Under the pieces are notes generated by a model. The model did not search any database. It was not told where the DNA came from and saw only the letters and a list, made by a program, of their open reading frames with translations. The translations under genes were made by a program, and so were the position numbers. From Rhizobium sullae (GTDB taxonomy: Bacteria; Pseudomonadota; Alphaproteobacteria; Rhizobiales; Rhizobiaceae): 64,000 bases of DNA. The stretch spans positions 248,001 through 312,000 of the forward strand of contig NZ_CP104143.1 of assembly GCF_025200715.1 (NCBI RefSeq), written 5' to 3'. Of this stretch, positions 9,818 to 19,349 are shown piece after piece (position 1 is the first letter of the stretch; the number at the start of each line of letters is the position of its first letter).

Positions 9818-10567
9818 ATGGGGCATTCGTCAAGCAGGGCGATGGGTAGTACCGAACACATCCGCAGCATACGTGTGAACAGGGTAAGCAGCCGCTCCGA
9901 TCTCTTCCCGCGGCTGGTCGCGATGCAGAAGCTGGCGGACGCCCAGAATTTCGCGGTCTACCGGATGAGCGGCTCGGGCCTACCTGCGAAGCAGCGTCTG
10001 GTCTGCGAATTGGAAAACTGGGGGCTGTCGGCTGCGGTGGCCTCCAGCAAGGCACTTGTGGATGCCTATGGCGATGCGCTGCTGGAACACATCGAAAAAT
10101 CCCTTTTGCCCTTGTCGTGGGCCGGCGGCCATGATCGCACCGCGCCCGGCTCGACCGATTTCGCGCCGTTCATGACGCGACTGAAGGACGGCATTCTGCC
10201 ATTTTCAGGCCTCGCTTTTCCTGTGCGGCTCGGTACGGCAGGAAACGGGTTCGTCATCTTCATGGGCGATTACCTCGATCCCGGCAGCGACATGATCGTG
10301 GAGCTTCATGGCCGCAGCTGCCAGGTCATGATGGATCTGCTCTCGATGGATGAGCGCCGCGTAGCGGCGGCGGAAACACTGAGCGAGCGCGAGATTGCCT
10401 GCCTGCAGCTTGCGGGCGACGGGCGCATCAGCGAAGAGATTGCCGACAAGCTCGGACTTTCAGTCCATACCGTGAATGCTTACCTCGGCTCGGCGACGAT
10501 CAAGCTGGATTCGGTCAACCGCATCCAGGCGATCGCCAAGGCGATCCGCCTCGGCTACATCAGCTGA
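9818..10567 (+). CDS. visR: LuxR-type flagellar master regulator VisR
   Basis: 249 residues with an N-terminal sensory-type domain and a C-terminal LuxR helix-turn-helix at about 186-247 (TLSEREIACLQLAGDGRIS, then VHTVNAYLGSATIKLDSVNR). It forms the functional regulator together with VisN. It lies nine bases after the visN stop, so the two are co-transcribed, and the unit ends at the terminator near 10583-10610. Confidence 0.9.
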   Translation: MGHSSSRAMGSTEHIRSIRVNRVSSRSDLFPRLVAMQKLADAQNFAVYRMSGSGLPAKQRLVCELENWGLSAAVASSKALVDAYGDALLEHIEKSLLPLSWAGGHDRTAPGSTDFAPFMTRLKDGILPFSGLAFPVRLGTAGNGFVIFMGDYLDPGSDMIVELHGRSCQVMMDLLSMDERRVAAAETLSEREIACLQLAGDGRISEEIADKLGLSVHTVNAYLGSATIKLDSVNRIQAIAKAIRLGYIS

Positions 10568-10582
10568 AGGGGCCAATTGCCA

Positions 10583-10610
10583 AACCCGGCGCGGATAAAC
10601 CGGCCGGGTT
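10583..10610. terminator. Hairpin between convergent visR and the orf after flhB
   Basis: An eight-base perfect stem AACCCGGC / GCCGGGTT with a 12-base loop lies between the convergent 3' ends of visR and the gene at 10638. It could stop transcription from both sides; the T tract is weak. Confidence 0.65.
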
Positions 10611-10637
10611 CTTCCAAGCCTGAAACTGAAGTATCGA

Positions 10638-11078
10638 TCAGCCCGCAAGCGCCTGAAGCGGCCGGGTATTGTACCGGCTTTCACGCAGGCTGCGTTCGAG
10701 GAAGGCCGTGTTCACGTCCGGATCGGCAGACGGATCCTGGAAGGCGATATGGTTGATCTCGATACCGGCATGCTGCTCCGCCATCGTGAGCTGCGCATAG
10801 ACCGTCACGCCGCGTGGCTTGATCTCGAGATCGAGGACGACCTCGGGCTTGCCGCCCCATTCCAGCGTGTAACTGCCCCCAAGGCCGAAATTGACGGTGC
10901 CGGGATGAAAGAACAGCTCTGCAGCCGACGCAACCAGATCGGCGATGCTGCCGTAATACTCGAAGCGCAGCAGCGAAATGAGATCCGAAGCGTCGAGAAG
11001 CCGAAGCTCGGTCGCAACCGGGCTGATGGCTTCGGCAAGAATTCTTTCACGCTGAGAAGAGTAGGGGCATTTCTTCAT
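10638..11078 (-). CDS. Uncharacterised protein, last gene of the motA-flhB operon
   Basis: 146 residues; I do not recognise the family. It has no signal peptide or membrane helix. The first half is helical (EAISPVATELRLLDASDLIS), the second half beta-rich (YTLEWGGKPEVVLDLEIKP, GVTVYAQLTM). It follows flhB on the minus strand with a five-base gap, so it is co-transcribed with motA-fliM-fliN-fliG-flhB. An uncharacterised orf occupies the same place in the S. meliloti flagellar cluster. A role in motor or export assembly is possible from context only. Confidence 0.75.
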   Translation of the reverse strand: MKKCPYSSQRERILAEAISPVATELRLLDASDLISLLRFEYYGSIADLVASAAELFFHPGTVNFGLGGSYTLEWGGKPEVVLDLEIKPRGVTVYAQLTMAEQHAGIEINHIAFQDPSADPDVNTAFLERSLRESRYNTRPLQALAG

Positions 11079-11083
11079 TCGGC

Positions 11084-12163
11084 TTATCTTACCCGTTTGT
11101 TCCTGGCGTCGGCAGCATAAACCCGGTGAATGAGCTCTGCCACGGCCTTGTAGAATACTGACGGGATGACACTATCGATCGAGACTTGCGCAAACATGGA
11201 GCGGGCAAGAGGCGGATCCTCGAAAACAGGAATCCCATTCTTTTCGGCTATCTCTCTGATTTTCAACGCAATAAGGTCCTGACCCTTGGCCAGAACCACC
11301 GGCGCATCGTTTTCCTCGCGCACATAACGCAGCGCCACGGCATAGTGCGTCGGGTTGGCGATGACGAGCGTGGCGCGTTCGACATTGGCAATCATGCGGC
11401 GGCGGGCACGGTCCCGCATCAGCGAGCGCTGGCGGCCCTTCACGAACGGGTCGCCCTGCGCCTGCTTGTTTTCTTCCTTCACTTCGTGCCGCGTCATCTT
11501 GAGTTCGGTGAACCAGTGATGTCGCGACCAGAAGAAGTCCGCGATCGCAACGACGGCCGTTGCGAAAAGTACGACCAGCACGATCTTGCGCATGATCGTC
11601 ATCGTCCGCTCGAAGAAGGTTTGTGGGTCGGAGAACATCGCATCGATCGCGTTGAAATATTCGCTCTTCAGCACGAAGAACATGATCACTCCGACGATCA
11701 GGATCTTGAAGAGCGATTTGCCGAATTCGATCAGGCCGGGCACGCTGAAGATGCGCGCAAAGCCCTTGGCCGGCGAAAGGCGCGACAGCTGCGGACGGAT
11801 GCGTTCGAGAACTGGAGTAGGAAGATTTTGGCTTATGGAGGCTACGACGCCGAAGATCATGAACAGCAGCATGGCCGGGGTGAGAAGCACAGCGCTCACC
11901 CAGCCGAGATGCACGAAGAGTGACATCGCGTCCGGCCCGGTCTCGATCTTCCACTGGTCCGGCTGTTCGAAGATGTCACGAAGCGATTCGCTGACCCGGC
12001 TGATACCATCGGGCAGATAGAAGGTCAGATAGATAAAGGTCGCAAGAACGGTGGCGAAGATCGGCACTTCGCGTGAGAAGGGCGTATTACCTTTCTCGGC
12101 TGCGTCGGCCTGCTTTTTCGCCGTCGGGGCTTCTGTTTTGCTGTCCTTGTCCTCATCAGCCAA
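11084..12163 (-). CDS. flhB: Flagellar export gate protein and substrate-specificity switch FlhB
   Basis: 359 residues. Four hydrophobic helices (about 32-50, 86-110, 150-166, 194-212) are followed by a cytoplasmic domain with the autocleavage motif N270-P-T-H273, used to switch export from rod/hook to filament substrates. The start is TTG: a GGAGGG ribosome-binding site lies eight bases upstream and the product begins [17 protein letters not shown] as usual for FlhB. That binding site is buried in a strong hairpin (12168-12195). The gene lies 129 bases after fliG. Confidence 0.95.
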   Translation of the reverse strand: MADEDKDSKTEAPTAKKQADAAEKGNTPFSREVPIFATVLATFIYLTFYLPDGISRVSESLRDIFEQPDQWKIETGPDAMSLFVHLGWVSAVLLTPAMLLFMIFGVVASISQNLPTPVLERIRPQLSRLSPAKGFARIFSVPGLIEFGKSLFKILIVGVIMFFVLKSEYFNAIDAMFSDPQTFFERTMTIMRKIVLVVLFATAVVAIADFFWSRHHWFTELKMTRHEVKEENKQAQGDPFVKGRQRSLMRDRARRRMIANVERATLVIANPTHYAVALRYVREENDAPVVLAKGQDLIALKIREIAEKNGIPVFEDPPLARSMFAQVSIDSVIPSVFYKAVAELIHRVYAADARNKRVR

Positions 12164-12167
12164 GTTC

Positions 12168-12195
12168 GCGGCCCTCCATCAATGGAAAGGGCCGC
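12168..12195 (-). promoter_or_regulatory. Hairpin sequestering the flhB ribosome-binding site
   Basis: On the minus strand GCGGCCC pairs with GGGCCGC, with an inner TCCA/TGGA stem and a four-base loop. The 3' arm contains the GGAGGG Shine-Dalgarno of flhB, and the stem ends a few bases before the TTG start. There is no T tract, so a translational or mRNA-processing role is more likely than termination. Confidence 0.6.
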
Positions 12196-12292
12196 AGCAA
12201 GGCGCGGCCCGTTCCGAAAAGCGTAGTCTTGCGGTACATCGTGATCAACGCCGGGAACGGTTTCTCGCCGGGTTGTCAACAGAAGCAGAAGC

Positions 12293-13333
12293 TTAGGCTG
12301 CTGCCGGCGCTCCGCTCTCCGCCTCCTTGAGCTGGATCTGGCCGGAGTTTGCCAGGCGAATCGCTTCCTGGGCGACGGCACGCCGGGCAATGGCGATCTC
12401 GCGCGGATTGATGCCGGCAGTGCCGCTCTGCAGGTCCGATTCGATCATGCGGCGCTGGCGCGGGCTGATCGAGGAGAGAACTGCCTCGCGGATTTCGGCC
12501 GACGCGCCGCGCAAAGCCATGGTGAGAACGTCGGCGGAGATATCGTTGAGCAGCATGACCCGGCTGCGTTGCGGCATGTAGAGAATGTCGTCGAAGAGGA
12601 AGATCTTCGGGCGAACCTTGTTGACGGATTCGCGGCTGATCGACTCCAGCGAAGTGAGCAACGTGTCGACCTGCGGCTTGTCCATCTCGTTCATGAGTTC
12701 GGCAACCTTGTTCGATCCGATCGAGTTCTTCTCGGCTTCGACTTCGGCCAGCAGCGTCACCACCTGCTTCTCGATGATTTGAGCGGCTTTGGGGCTGACG
12801 GATTTCAGGTTGACGGTGCGGTTCATGATGTCCGCGCGGCGGCTGTCCGGAAGCTGCATCAGCACCTTGGCGCCGAAGGAAGACGGCATCATCGAAAGAA
12901 TATAGGCAACGGTCTGCGGATGTTCGCGCAGCAGGAACTTGCCGATGAAGGCCGGATCCCCCTCGCCGAGACGGTCCCAGATGGAGGTTTCGTATGCTTG
13001 GAATGCTGTGCGGCGGCCGAGAAGGCTGTCTACCTCGTCCGGCGTCAGGCCCTCTTCGAGAATGCTCTCGATGGCCTTGGCATTGTCCATCAGGCCGGCG
13101 CCTTCGGTGAAGAGGTCTTCGAATTCGGCCACCAGGCCAAGCAGCTCGTCCGGCGGAATGGCTCGCAGAGCCTGAGCGGAAGATATGATCGTCTGCAACT
13201 CGGCCTGGGTGAAATATTTCAACAGCCGGCCTGCGACTCCCTTCCCCATAGCGAGGAGTACAGCCGCCGCTTTTTCAGCCTGGGTCAACGGTTTCCCGGC
13301 AAGTGCGCCGCCGAAATCGTCAAAGTCCATCAT
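12293..13333 (-). CDS. fliG: Flagellar motor switch protein FliG
   Basis: 346 residues. The FliG N-terminal FliF-binding domain (LTQAEKAAAVLLAMGKG) is followed by the EHPQT-containing middle domain (LLREHPQTVAYILS) and the C-terminal torque domain with charged residues facing MotA (SRVMLLNDISADVLTMALRG). It couples stator movement to rotor rotation. It lies in the minus-strand operon motA-fliM-fliN-fliG-flhB; a GAGAGG ribosome-binding site precedes the ATG-ATG start. Confidence 0.96.
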   Translation of the reverse strand: MMDFDDFGGALAGKPLTQAEKAAAVLLAMGKGVAGRLLKYFTQAELQTIISSAQALRAIPPDELLGLVAEFEDLFTEGAGLMDNAKAIESILEEGLTPDEVDSLLGRRTAFQAYETSIWDRLGEGDPAFIGKFLLREHPQTVAYILSMMPSSFGAKVLMQLPDSRRADIMNRTVNLKSVSPKAAQIIEKQVVTLLAEVEAEKNSIGSNKVAELMNEMDKPQVDTLLTSLESISRESVNKVRPKIFLFDDILYMPQRSRVMLLNDISADVLTMALRGASAEIREAVLSSISPRQRRMIESDLQSGTAGINPREIAIARRAVAQEAIRLANSGQIQLKEAESGAPAAA

Positions 13334-13361
13334 GGTCTAACCTCTCCGCCCCTAACCGGGG

Positions 13362-13934
13362 TCAGGCTTTTTTGGTGCTCAAAACTTCTATCAATTTAAC
13401 CCCAAAGCGGGTGTCGTCATTCTCCAGGACGGTGATTTCGCCACGTGCGATCTTGCGGCCGTTCACCATGATCTCAACCGGCTCGCCGATCTTCTTGTCG
13501 AGGGCAATGGTGGCGCCTTCGTTGAGATTCATCAGGCCGGAAACCTGCATGCGGCTGCTGCCGAGCATGATCTGGACGTCGATCGGAATGTCCATGATCA
13601 GTTCGAAGTTCGAAGAAAGCGCGCTGCCAAGCGGTGCCGGTTCGACGATCGCCGCGGAGAAACCGGTATCGCCGAAATCCGAAGAGCCGCCAAAGTCGCC
13701 GTTGCCGAAGGGTGTCTCGGCTGTGCTGTCACTGCCGAAGTCGCCGAAAGCCGACAGATCGGTACCGGTTCCGGCGCCGAAAACATCGGCTTCTTCGCCC
13801 AACTCTGGAACTTCGCCGTCCGAATCCTGCTTCAGAACCCCGCGGAGATCATCGATCGCCTGATCGAGGTCAGCTTCGTTGCCTGGAAGCTCCAGTGACA
13901 GATCGTCGTTCTGCTGTGTTTTCTTCGTAGCCAT
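13362..13934 (-). CDS. fliN: Flagellar motor switch protein FliN
   Basis: 190 residues. A variable acidic N-terminal region of about 100 residues (Asp/Glu/Gly/Phe rich) is followed by a C-terminal SpoA (FliMN_C) domain, starting near [20 protein letters not shown] and including [17 protein letters not shown]. FliN forms the bottom of the C-ring and binds CheY-P. The N-terminal extension makes it longer than the enterobacterial protein, as is usual in alphaproteobacteria. It is in the motA-flhB operon. Confidence 0.95.
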   Translation of the reverse strand: MATKKTQQNDDLSLELPGNEADLDQAIDDLRGVLKQDSDGEVPELGEEADVFGAGTGTDLSAFGDFGSDSTAETPFGNGDFGGSSDFGDTGFSAAIVEPAPLGSALSSNFELIMDIPIDVQIMLGSSRMQVSGLMNLNEGATIALDKKIGEPVEIMVNGRKIARGEITVLENDDTRFGVKLIEVLSTKKA

Positions 13935-13998
13935 GAAATCACTATTCCAGTTGAAACTTGCCTCAAACTGCCGTTGCAGCGAAAGGGACGGGAACCGA

Positions 13999-14940
13999 TT
14001 AATTCATTAAATGACGGATGAGCTCGTCATCGGAGCTGATCGTATCTTTGACCCGGACGGTGTAATTTTCGCCGGAACGCCCGAACTCGCACACATACAA
14101 TTCCTTGCTGTTGGCACTGACCTCAACGCGGACGTCGCCGGTGTCGCGGAAGGGGATGACGTCGCCCGGTGCGAGCTTGGAGATCGTGCGCAACGTCAGG
14201 TCCTGAAGGCGGATTTTCGCGTCGAGCGTCACATGCGACCGGTGGACCTGTTCGCTGAGCTGTTCGGTCCATGCCTCAGACTTGGCGGACTGGGTCTTCG
14301 CCTTCGGCGCCGAAATCTGCGTCTTCAGCAGCGGCGCCTGGGGCACGATCACCGAGAATTCGGATGTGATGCCCGAAAGCGTGATCGTCATGTTGATCGC
14401 CGAGGCGAATTCGTCCGGCGTGTCTTTGGAGGGCCGGGCACGCGAATCCAGCGCATGCGGGGGCTCAAGGCTGGGCTCGAAACCGCCCGGTGGATTGACC
14501 GCGGAGCGGAAGACATTGGCGATCTTCTCGAAAACCATGACCGCAAGTTCAAGTTCGATGACCGAGAGCAACCTGTCGGCCGGCTGTTCGATCGTATCGG
14601 ACGCAGCTCCAAGCAGGTTTTCCATCAGTGTGATAACGAAGCTGTTGCCGCAGGCAAAGGTGATATTCTGCGACCAGTTGCGCAGCGTCGCATCGACAAG
14701 GGTCACATTGGTGCCGAGGTCGGCGATCAGGTCGTTCTTGTAGCTGGAACTGCAGCCAAGATAGGCGACGGCAATGTCTAGCCCGGTTTCGCTCTTGAAA
14801 ATATCCGGCAGGAATTCGCCATAGACCTCCGACAGTGAAACGCAGAGCTTTTCTATGGTCGCCCGGTCGCCGAGGCGCCCGGTCAGCTTCGCAAGGAGGA
14901 CCGGGTCCATCGCCGGCCTTTGAGGGGAAAGGTTGCTCAT
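13999..14940 (-). CDS. fliM: Flagellar motor switch protein FliM
   Basis: 313 residues. The CheC-like middle domain spans roughly residues 30-210 and a SpoA domain lies at the C-terminus ([40 protein letters not shown]). The sequence is more divergent than FliG or FliN and lacks an obvious conserved LSQxEID CheY-binding N-terminus. Two starts are possible: the ATG at 14940 or a GTG two codons upstream that abuts the motA stop; the ATG is chosen. FliM links FliG to FliN in the C-ring. Confidence 0.9.
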   Translation of the reverse strand: MSNLSPQRPAMDPVLLAKLTGRLGDRATIEKLCVSLSEVYGEFLPDIFKSETGLDIAVAYLGCSSSYKNDLIADLGTNVTLVDATLRNWSQNITFACGNSFVITLMENLLGAASDTIEQPADRLLSVIELELAVMVFEKIANVFRSAVNPPGGFEPSLEPPHALDSRARPSKDTPDEFASAINMTITLSGITSEFSVIVPQAPLLKTQISAPKAKTQSAKSEAWTEQLSEQVHRSHVTLDAKIRLQDLTLRTISKLAPGDVIPFRDTGDVRVEVSANSKELYVCEFGRSGENYTVRVKDTISSDDELIRHLMN

Positions 14941-14946
14941 GGTCAC

Positions 14947-15819
14947 TTAGGCCGCCTTGTTCTCGCCACCCGGGTTCATCATTTCCTGTTCGACCGCGTC
15001 GATCGATGGACGCTCGTAAGCCGAGATCGTCTTGCGGCCGTATTCGAGAGCCACCTGCGGAACGGAGCCGTTCATGTAGGCAAGCAGTGTCTGCTTCACG
15101 ATCACGTAGAGGCGATGCTGCTTTGTGCGCACGACCTTGATCTGCGAAACCAGCGGCGCGCAGACCGAATAGGACAGAATGATGCCGAGGAACGTGCCGA
15201 CGAGGGCCGAACCGATGAGGTGGCCGAGGACTTCCGGCGAATCGTTGATATGCGCCATGGCCTTGATGACGCCGAGGACGGCCGCGACGATGCCGATCGC
15301 CGGGAAGGAGTCGCCCATAATCGAGATGGCGTGATAAGGCTTCATCTTGTCGTGCAGGATCGTGTTGATCTCTTCGTCCATCAGTGCCTCAATCTCATGC
15401 GAGCGGGCATTGCCGATGATGATCAGACGGACGTAGTCGCAGATGAATGCCGTCAGTTCCTTGTTCTTCAGGATCGTCGGAGCTGACAGGAAGATCGAAG
15501 ATTCCGCCGGATTGTCGATATGTGCTTCGATCTCATTGCGCGATTTGGTGCGCAGGTCGCGCATCAGCGAATAGAGAACGCCGAGCGTATCCAGATAGTT
15601 GCGCTCCTTCGGAACGGAGTGCTTGAACGCCTCGGCGAGCGCCTTGCCGGAATCCTTCACGACCTTCATGGGATTCGCCATGATAAAGCCGCCGAGACCG
15701 GCGCCGCCGATGATGACGAACTCGAAAGGCTGAAACAGAGCCTCGATCTCTCCCCCCATCGCCATGAAGCTGCCGATAATACAGCCGACCGTGATCACCA
15801 ATCCGATAATGATATTCAT
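14947..15819 (-). CDS. motA: Flagellar motor stator protein MotA
   Basis: 290 residues with four membrane segments: 1-20 ([19 protein letters not shown]), 33-50, and a pair near 165-215. The large cytoplasmic loop carries the conserved torque residues in [20 protein letters not shown]. The Pro-containing third and fourth helices ([17 protein letters not shown]) line the proton channel with MotB. It is the first gene of the minus-strand operon, behind a CGCAAG-N10-TA element at 15855-15876. Confidence 0.96.
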   Translation of the reverse strand: MNIIIGLVITVGCIIGSFMAMGGEIEALFQPFEFVIIGGAGLGGFIMANPMKVVKDSGKALAEAFKHSVPKERNYLDTLGVLYSLMRDLRTKSRNEIEAHIDNPAESSIFLSAPTILKNKELTAFICDYVRLIIIGNARSHEIEALMDEEINTILHDKMKPYHAISIMGDSFPAIGIVAAVLGVIKAMAHINDSPEVLGHLIGSALVGTFLGIILSYSVCAPLVSQIKVVRTKQHRLYVIVKQTLLAYMNGSVPQVALEYGRKTISAYERPSIDAVEQEMMNPGGENKAA

Positions 15820-15854
15820 CGTCAGTCCAAACCTGAACGTTGTTTTCAGCCCAA

Positions 15855-15876
15855 GGGATAGGGTTGCTGGCTTGCG
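15855..15876 (-). promoter_or_regulatory. Putative flagellar class II promoter element before motA
   Basis: On the minus strand CGCAAG, ten bases, then TATCCC, ending about 36 bp before the motA ATG. A second CTTGCG lies at 15896-15901. The element shares the fixed spacing seen before fliF, flgF, flgB, flgE, flhA and the motB operon. Confidence 0.55.
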
Positions 15877-15926
15877 TGAGGCTGATGGCTAGGCGCTTGC
15901 GGCTTGCATTTTGCATGCCAGTTTCG

Positions 15927-15948
15927 CGCAAGGATTTGCTGTCAGATT
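15927..15948 (+). promoter_or_regulatory. Putative flagellar class II promoter element before flgF
   Basis: CGCAAG, ten bases, then CAGATT, ending 125 bp before the flgF ATG. It lies back to back with the motA element, consistent with divergent control of the two structural operons from one intergenic region. Confidence 0.5.
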
Positions 15949-16072
15949 GAGGGTGACGAATGGGCCGATCCGCCCGTTTCTGAGATGCCGCCTCAGCGAA
16001 AACCGTGGTCGAACAAACGACAGGGACCCCGGTTTTCGTTCCGTTCATCGCCAATGCCAGGAGCTTATTCAG

Positions 16073-16807
16073 ATGCAATCCGGTCTTTATGTTTCCTTGT
16101 CATCCCAGATGGCACTCGAAAAGCGCCTGACGACGATCGCGGACAACATGGCGAACGTGAACACGACCGGATTTCGCGGGACGGAAGTCAAGTTCAATCA
16201 GTTGCTTAGCGACACGGACAACAAGCTGAACGCGAAGGTTGCCTTCGTCTCACAGGGCAACGACTATCTCTCCGGAGACAGCGGCGAACTGCAGCACACC
16301 GGCAACATGCTGGATTTTGCGATCAAGGGCGATGCCTGGTTCGCTCTGGATACGCCGGCGGGCCAGGTTCTGACCAAGGATGGCCGCTTCACCATGAAGG
16401 ACACAGGCGAGCTTGTGTCGATCCGCGGATACCCGGTCCTTGACGCCGGCGGTGCCCCGATCCAGCTGAACACGGCGGGCGGCGAACCCAGGGTCGGCAA
16501 TGACGGCATGATCTATCAAGGCGGCCGGCAGGTCGCGTCGCTCGGTCTCTTTGAAGCCGATATCGACAAGGGCTACCTCCGCTATGAGAACAGCGGCGTC
16601 ATGACCACGGAAACACCGCGGGCCGTGACCGACCGGTTCAATATCGGCGTCGAGCAGGGTTATCTCGAAAACTCCAACGTCAACGCCATGCGCGAAATCA
16701 CCCAGCTGATAGAAGTCAACCGCGCGTTCGAAAGCATCGCCTCGCTGACGACCGACAGTGAAAACTCCTTCAACGAGGCGATCAAGACGCTAGGCGGCAG
16801 CCGCTAA
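16073..16807 (+). CDS. flgF: Flagellar proximal rod protein FlgF
   Basis: 244 residues. The N-terminal rod/hook signature is MALEKRLTTIADNMANVNTTG and the C-terminal one is GYLENSNVNAMREITQLIEV, with the FlgE/F/G-type central domain between. The frame is open to 15911, but the ATG at 16073 is preceded by AGGAG and begins MQSGLYVSLSSQMALE as in other FlgF proteins. It starts the long plus-strand operon that ends with fliP. Confidence 0.93.
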   Translation: MQSGLYVSLSSQMALEKRLTTIADNMANVNTTGFRGTEVKFNQLLSDTDNKLNAKVAFVSQGNDYLSGDSGELQHTGNMLDFAIKGDAWFALDTPAGQVLTKDGRFTMKDTGELVSIRGYPVLDAGGAPIQLNTAGGEPRVGNDGMIYQGGRQVASLGLFEADIDKGYLRYENSGVMTTETPRAVTDRFNIGVEQGYLENSNVNAMREITQLIEVNRAFESIASLTTDSENSFNEAIKTLGGSR

Positions 16808-16823
16808 GCGGAAGGTTTGACGG

Positions 16824-18230
16824 ATGAGTAAGACAATGCTGACCGAAGACGAGCTTTCGCCGAAGCTGGGACACCTGGCCGGCCTCGTCAGCCGCTATGC
16901 TAAGCCGGAATTTGCGGTCGCGCATGGTGGCCATGTGCAGACCATTGCCGCTGGCCACTATACGGTGAGCGGCCTTTCCCGGCAGGTCCGTCTCGGCGAG
17001 TTTGTCGCCCACAAGTCGGCGACTGGCATCCACCTCGGCGAGGTCGTCCGCGTGGAACCGGAACTGGCATATGTCTGCCCGATCGAGCCGGGCGAACCGA
17101 TCGGCATCCACGATACGGTCATCCGCAAAGGGGCCTTTCGCATATCGCCGGCCGAAAGTTGGTGCGGCCGCACGATCAATTCGCTCTGCGAACCGATCGA
17201 TGGCCTTGGCCCGATCGTCGATGGCCTCGATCGCCGTTCAATCTCCAATACCGCGCCGCCTTCGATGACCCGCAAACGCGTCGAGAAGGGCTTCCGGACA
17301 GGCGTCCGCGCCATCGACATTTTTTCTCCGCTTTGCCACGGCCAGCGCCTCGGCATCTTCGCAGGCTCGGGCGTCGGCAAATCGACGCTTCTCTCGATGC
17401 TTGCAATGGCCGATACCTTCGACAAGGTAGTGATTGCGCTCGTCGGCGAACGCGGCCGCGAGGTGCGCGAATTCATCGAGGATACGCTCGGCGAGAACAT
17501 GAAGAAATCGATCGCCGTGGTCGCGACCAGCGACGAAAGCCCGATGCTGCGCAAGATGGCGCCGTTGACGGCGGTCACGATCGCCGAACATTTCCGCGAC
17601 CAGGGCGACAACGTACTGCTGATCGTTGATAGCGTCACGCGCTTTGCCCATGCGATCCGCGAGGTAGCGACCGCATCCGGTGAGCCGCCGATCGCCCGCG
17701 GTTACCCTGCATCGGTTTTCACCGAGCTGCCGCGGCTGCTAGAGCGCGCCGGTCCCGGCCCGGAAGGCACGGGAACGATCACCGCGATCATCTCGATCCT
17801 CGTCGATGGCGACAATCACAACGACCCGATCGCCGACTCGACGCGCGGCATTCTCGATGGCCATATCGTCCTGCAGCGAAGCCTTGCGGAAGAAGGCCGT
17901 TACCCGCCGATCGACCCCTTGGCGTCCATTTCGCGCCTTGCCCGCAAGGCCTGGACGCCGGATCAGGAAAAGCTCGTCTCGCGCCTGAAGGCGCTGATCC
18001 ATCGCTTCGAGGAAACGCGCGACCTGCGTCTCATCGGCGGCTACCGGCCGGGCGCTGATCCGGATTTGGACATGGCGGTCAAGCAGGTACCAATTATTTA
18101 CGATGTTTTGAAACAGTCTCCGGGAGATCGCGCGTCGGTCGATGCCTTTGCTGACCTGGCGGCTGCTCTCAAGACCGCTGCCGGAATTCCGAACCAGCCG
18201 GCAACGATCCCGACGAGATCCAGAGGTTAG
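16824..18230 (+). CDS. fliI: Flagellum-specific export ATPase FliI
   Basis: 468 residues of the F1-beta-like type III export ATPase family. The Walker A loop is G181-S-G-V-G-K-S-T188, Walker B is VLLIVDSVTRFAHA, and the family segments GERGREVREFIE and LPRLLERAGPG are present. FliI energises docking of export substrates at the FlhA/FlhB gate. No fliH or fliJ lies beside it; candidates for both are found elsewhere in the window (32154 and 46783). Confidence 0.97.
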   Translation: MSKTMLTEDELSPKLGHLAGLVSRYAKPEFAVAHGGHVQTIAAGHYTVSGLSRQVRLGEFVAHKSATGIHLGEVVRVEPELAYVCPIEPGEPIGIHDTVIRKGAFRISPAESWCGRTINSLCEPIDGLGPIVDGLDRRSISNTAPPSMTRKRVEKGFRTGVRAIDIFSPLCHGQRLGIFAGSGVGKSTLLSMLAMADTFDKVVIALVGERGREVREFIEDTLGENMKKSIAVVATSDESPMLRKMAPLTAVTIAEHFRDQGDNVLLIVDSVTRFAHAIREVATASGEPPIARGYPASVFTELPRLLERAGPGPEGTGTITAIISILVDGDNHNDPIADSTRGILDGHIVLQRSLAEEGRYPPIDPLASISRLARKAWTPDQEKLVSRLKALIHRFEETRDLRLIGGYRPGADPDLDMAVKQVPIIYDVLKQSPGDRASVDAFADLAAALKTAAGIPNQPATIPTRSRG

Positions 18231-18232
18231 CT

Positions 18233-18793
18233 TTGACGAAATTCGAAGACGATGATGAGCGCATCGCTCCCTTGAAGCCACGGGAAAAGCGGCAAGCGCT
18301 GATGCTCGACCGCGTGTTGACTGTGGCAGGGCTCACGCTTGCAGGTGCTGCGGCGTTTTTCCCCTGGTACGTCTTCTTCAACGAGGACAAGTTCGGCATT
18401 GACGTCGCGCAGAGCGATCGGAGCCGTGACCTGCCGGACTGGCCGGCGCGCAATGTTTTCAGTGTCTCGCCGCTTGCCATGGTCAACAAGAACGAGGTCG
18501 AGAACAAGCCAGAGCTTCCCTTTGACCCGCTGACGACCGCGACGGTTTCGAATGTCGGCAAGGAGAGCGACAGGGGTGCCATGGTGCCCGAAGACCAGCC
18601 GTTCCCTGCCGTTTCCGGCTTCAAGCTCCTGCACGTTGCAAACGGCCGCGCCTTGATCGAGGATTCTTCGGGCATGTATGTCGTGCGCGTCGGATCGATC
18701 CTTCCGGACGAAAGCCACCTCGCCACGCTGGAAGAGCGCGACGGCAAATGGGTGATCGTGACTTCCAGGGGCCAAATCTACCAAAACAAGTGA
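18233..18793 (+). CDS. Uncharacterised single-pass membrane protein between fliI and flgB
   Basis: 186 residues. A charged cytoplasmic N-terminus (to about residue 28) precedes one membrane helix (LTVAGLTLAGAAAFFPWYVF) and a periplasmic region of about 135 residues. The C-terminal part (SGFKLLHVANGRALIEDSSG, then YVVRVGSILPDESHLA) resembles the small beta-barrel domain of GspC/PilP-like secretion proteins; this is a visual impression only. The start is TTG, three bases after the fliI stop, with AGAGG upstream. Context suggests a role in rod or export assembly. Confidence 0.8.
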   Translation: MTKFEDDDERIAPLKPREKRQALMLDRVLTVAGLTLAGAAAFFPWYVFFNEDKFGIDVAQSDRSRDLPDWPARNVFSVSPLAMVNKNEVENKPELPFDPLTTATVSNVGKESDRGAMVPEDQPFPAVSGFKLLHVANGRALIEDSSGMYVVRVGSILPDESHLATLEERDGKWVIVTSRGQIYQNK

Positions 18794-18904
18794 TCGCTGC
18801 AGCGATCCTGCTGGAGGCTCCGCGCGAAGGCGACGGGCCTCTTTCCTTTTTGGTACGGCCAATAAAGCTGACCGCAGCGAAGCCTGAATTCTCCGTAAGT
18901 CTGA

Positions 18905-18926
18905 CGCAAGATTACCGCCGTAGGGT
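18905..18926 (+). promoter_or_regulatory. Putative flagellar class II promoter element before flgB
   Basis: CGCAAG, ten bases, then TAGGGT, ending 26 bp before the flgB ATG. This suggests an internal promoter for flgB-flgC-fliE onward within the flgF-fliP gene string. Confidence 0.5.
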
Positions 18927-18952
18927 CCTCTCAGTAAACACGGAGAGTTCCC

Positions 18953-19345
18953 ATGCAACCGATTCAACTTTTCGACTTGGCCTCGCGGCAGGCGGAATGG
19001 CTGACGATCCGTCAGGAGGTTGTGGCCGGCAACATTGCGAATGCTAACACGCCGAAATTTCGTGCCAAGGACGTGACGCCCTTCGAGGCCGTTCTCGACA
19101 AGGCCGATATCACGATGGCCCGCACCAACCCGGTGCATTTCAGCGGCAACGATTTCAGCACCAGCGGCGACATCGACGTCAAGGAAGCGGCTCTCGACCA
19201 GGAGATCGGCGTTCAGGAATCCGGCAACACCGTCGGTCTGGCCGAGGAACTGTCCAAGAGTGGCGAAATCAAGCGTCAGTATGAGCTGAATACCTCGCTG
19301 GTCGGCTCCTTTCATCGAATGATGTTGATGACCGTAAGGAAGTAA
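18953..19345 (+). CDS. flgB: Flagellar rod protein FlgB
   Basis: 130 residues. The rod-protein N-terminal motif is [20 protein letters not shown], followed by a short central part and a C-terminal helix ([20 protein letters not shown]) characteristic of proximal rod proteins. FlgB is exported by the type III system and builds the rod base with FlgC, FlgF and FliE. A GGAG ribosome-binding site precedes the ATG. It lies four bases before flgC. Confidence 0.94.
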   Translation: MQPIQLFDLASRQAEWLTIRQEVVAGNIANANTPKFRAKDVTPFEAVLDKADITMARTNPVHFSGNDFSTSGDIDVKEAALDQEIGVQESGNTVGLAEELSKSGEIKRQYELNTSLVGSFHRMMLMTVRK

Positions 19346-19349
19346 TGCC

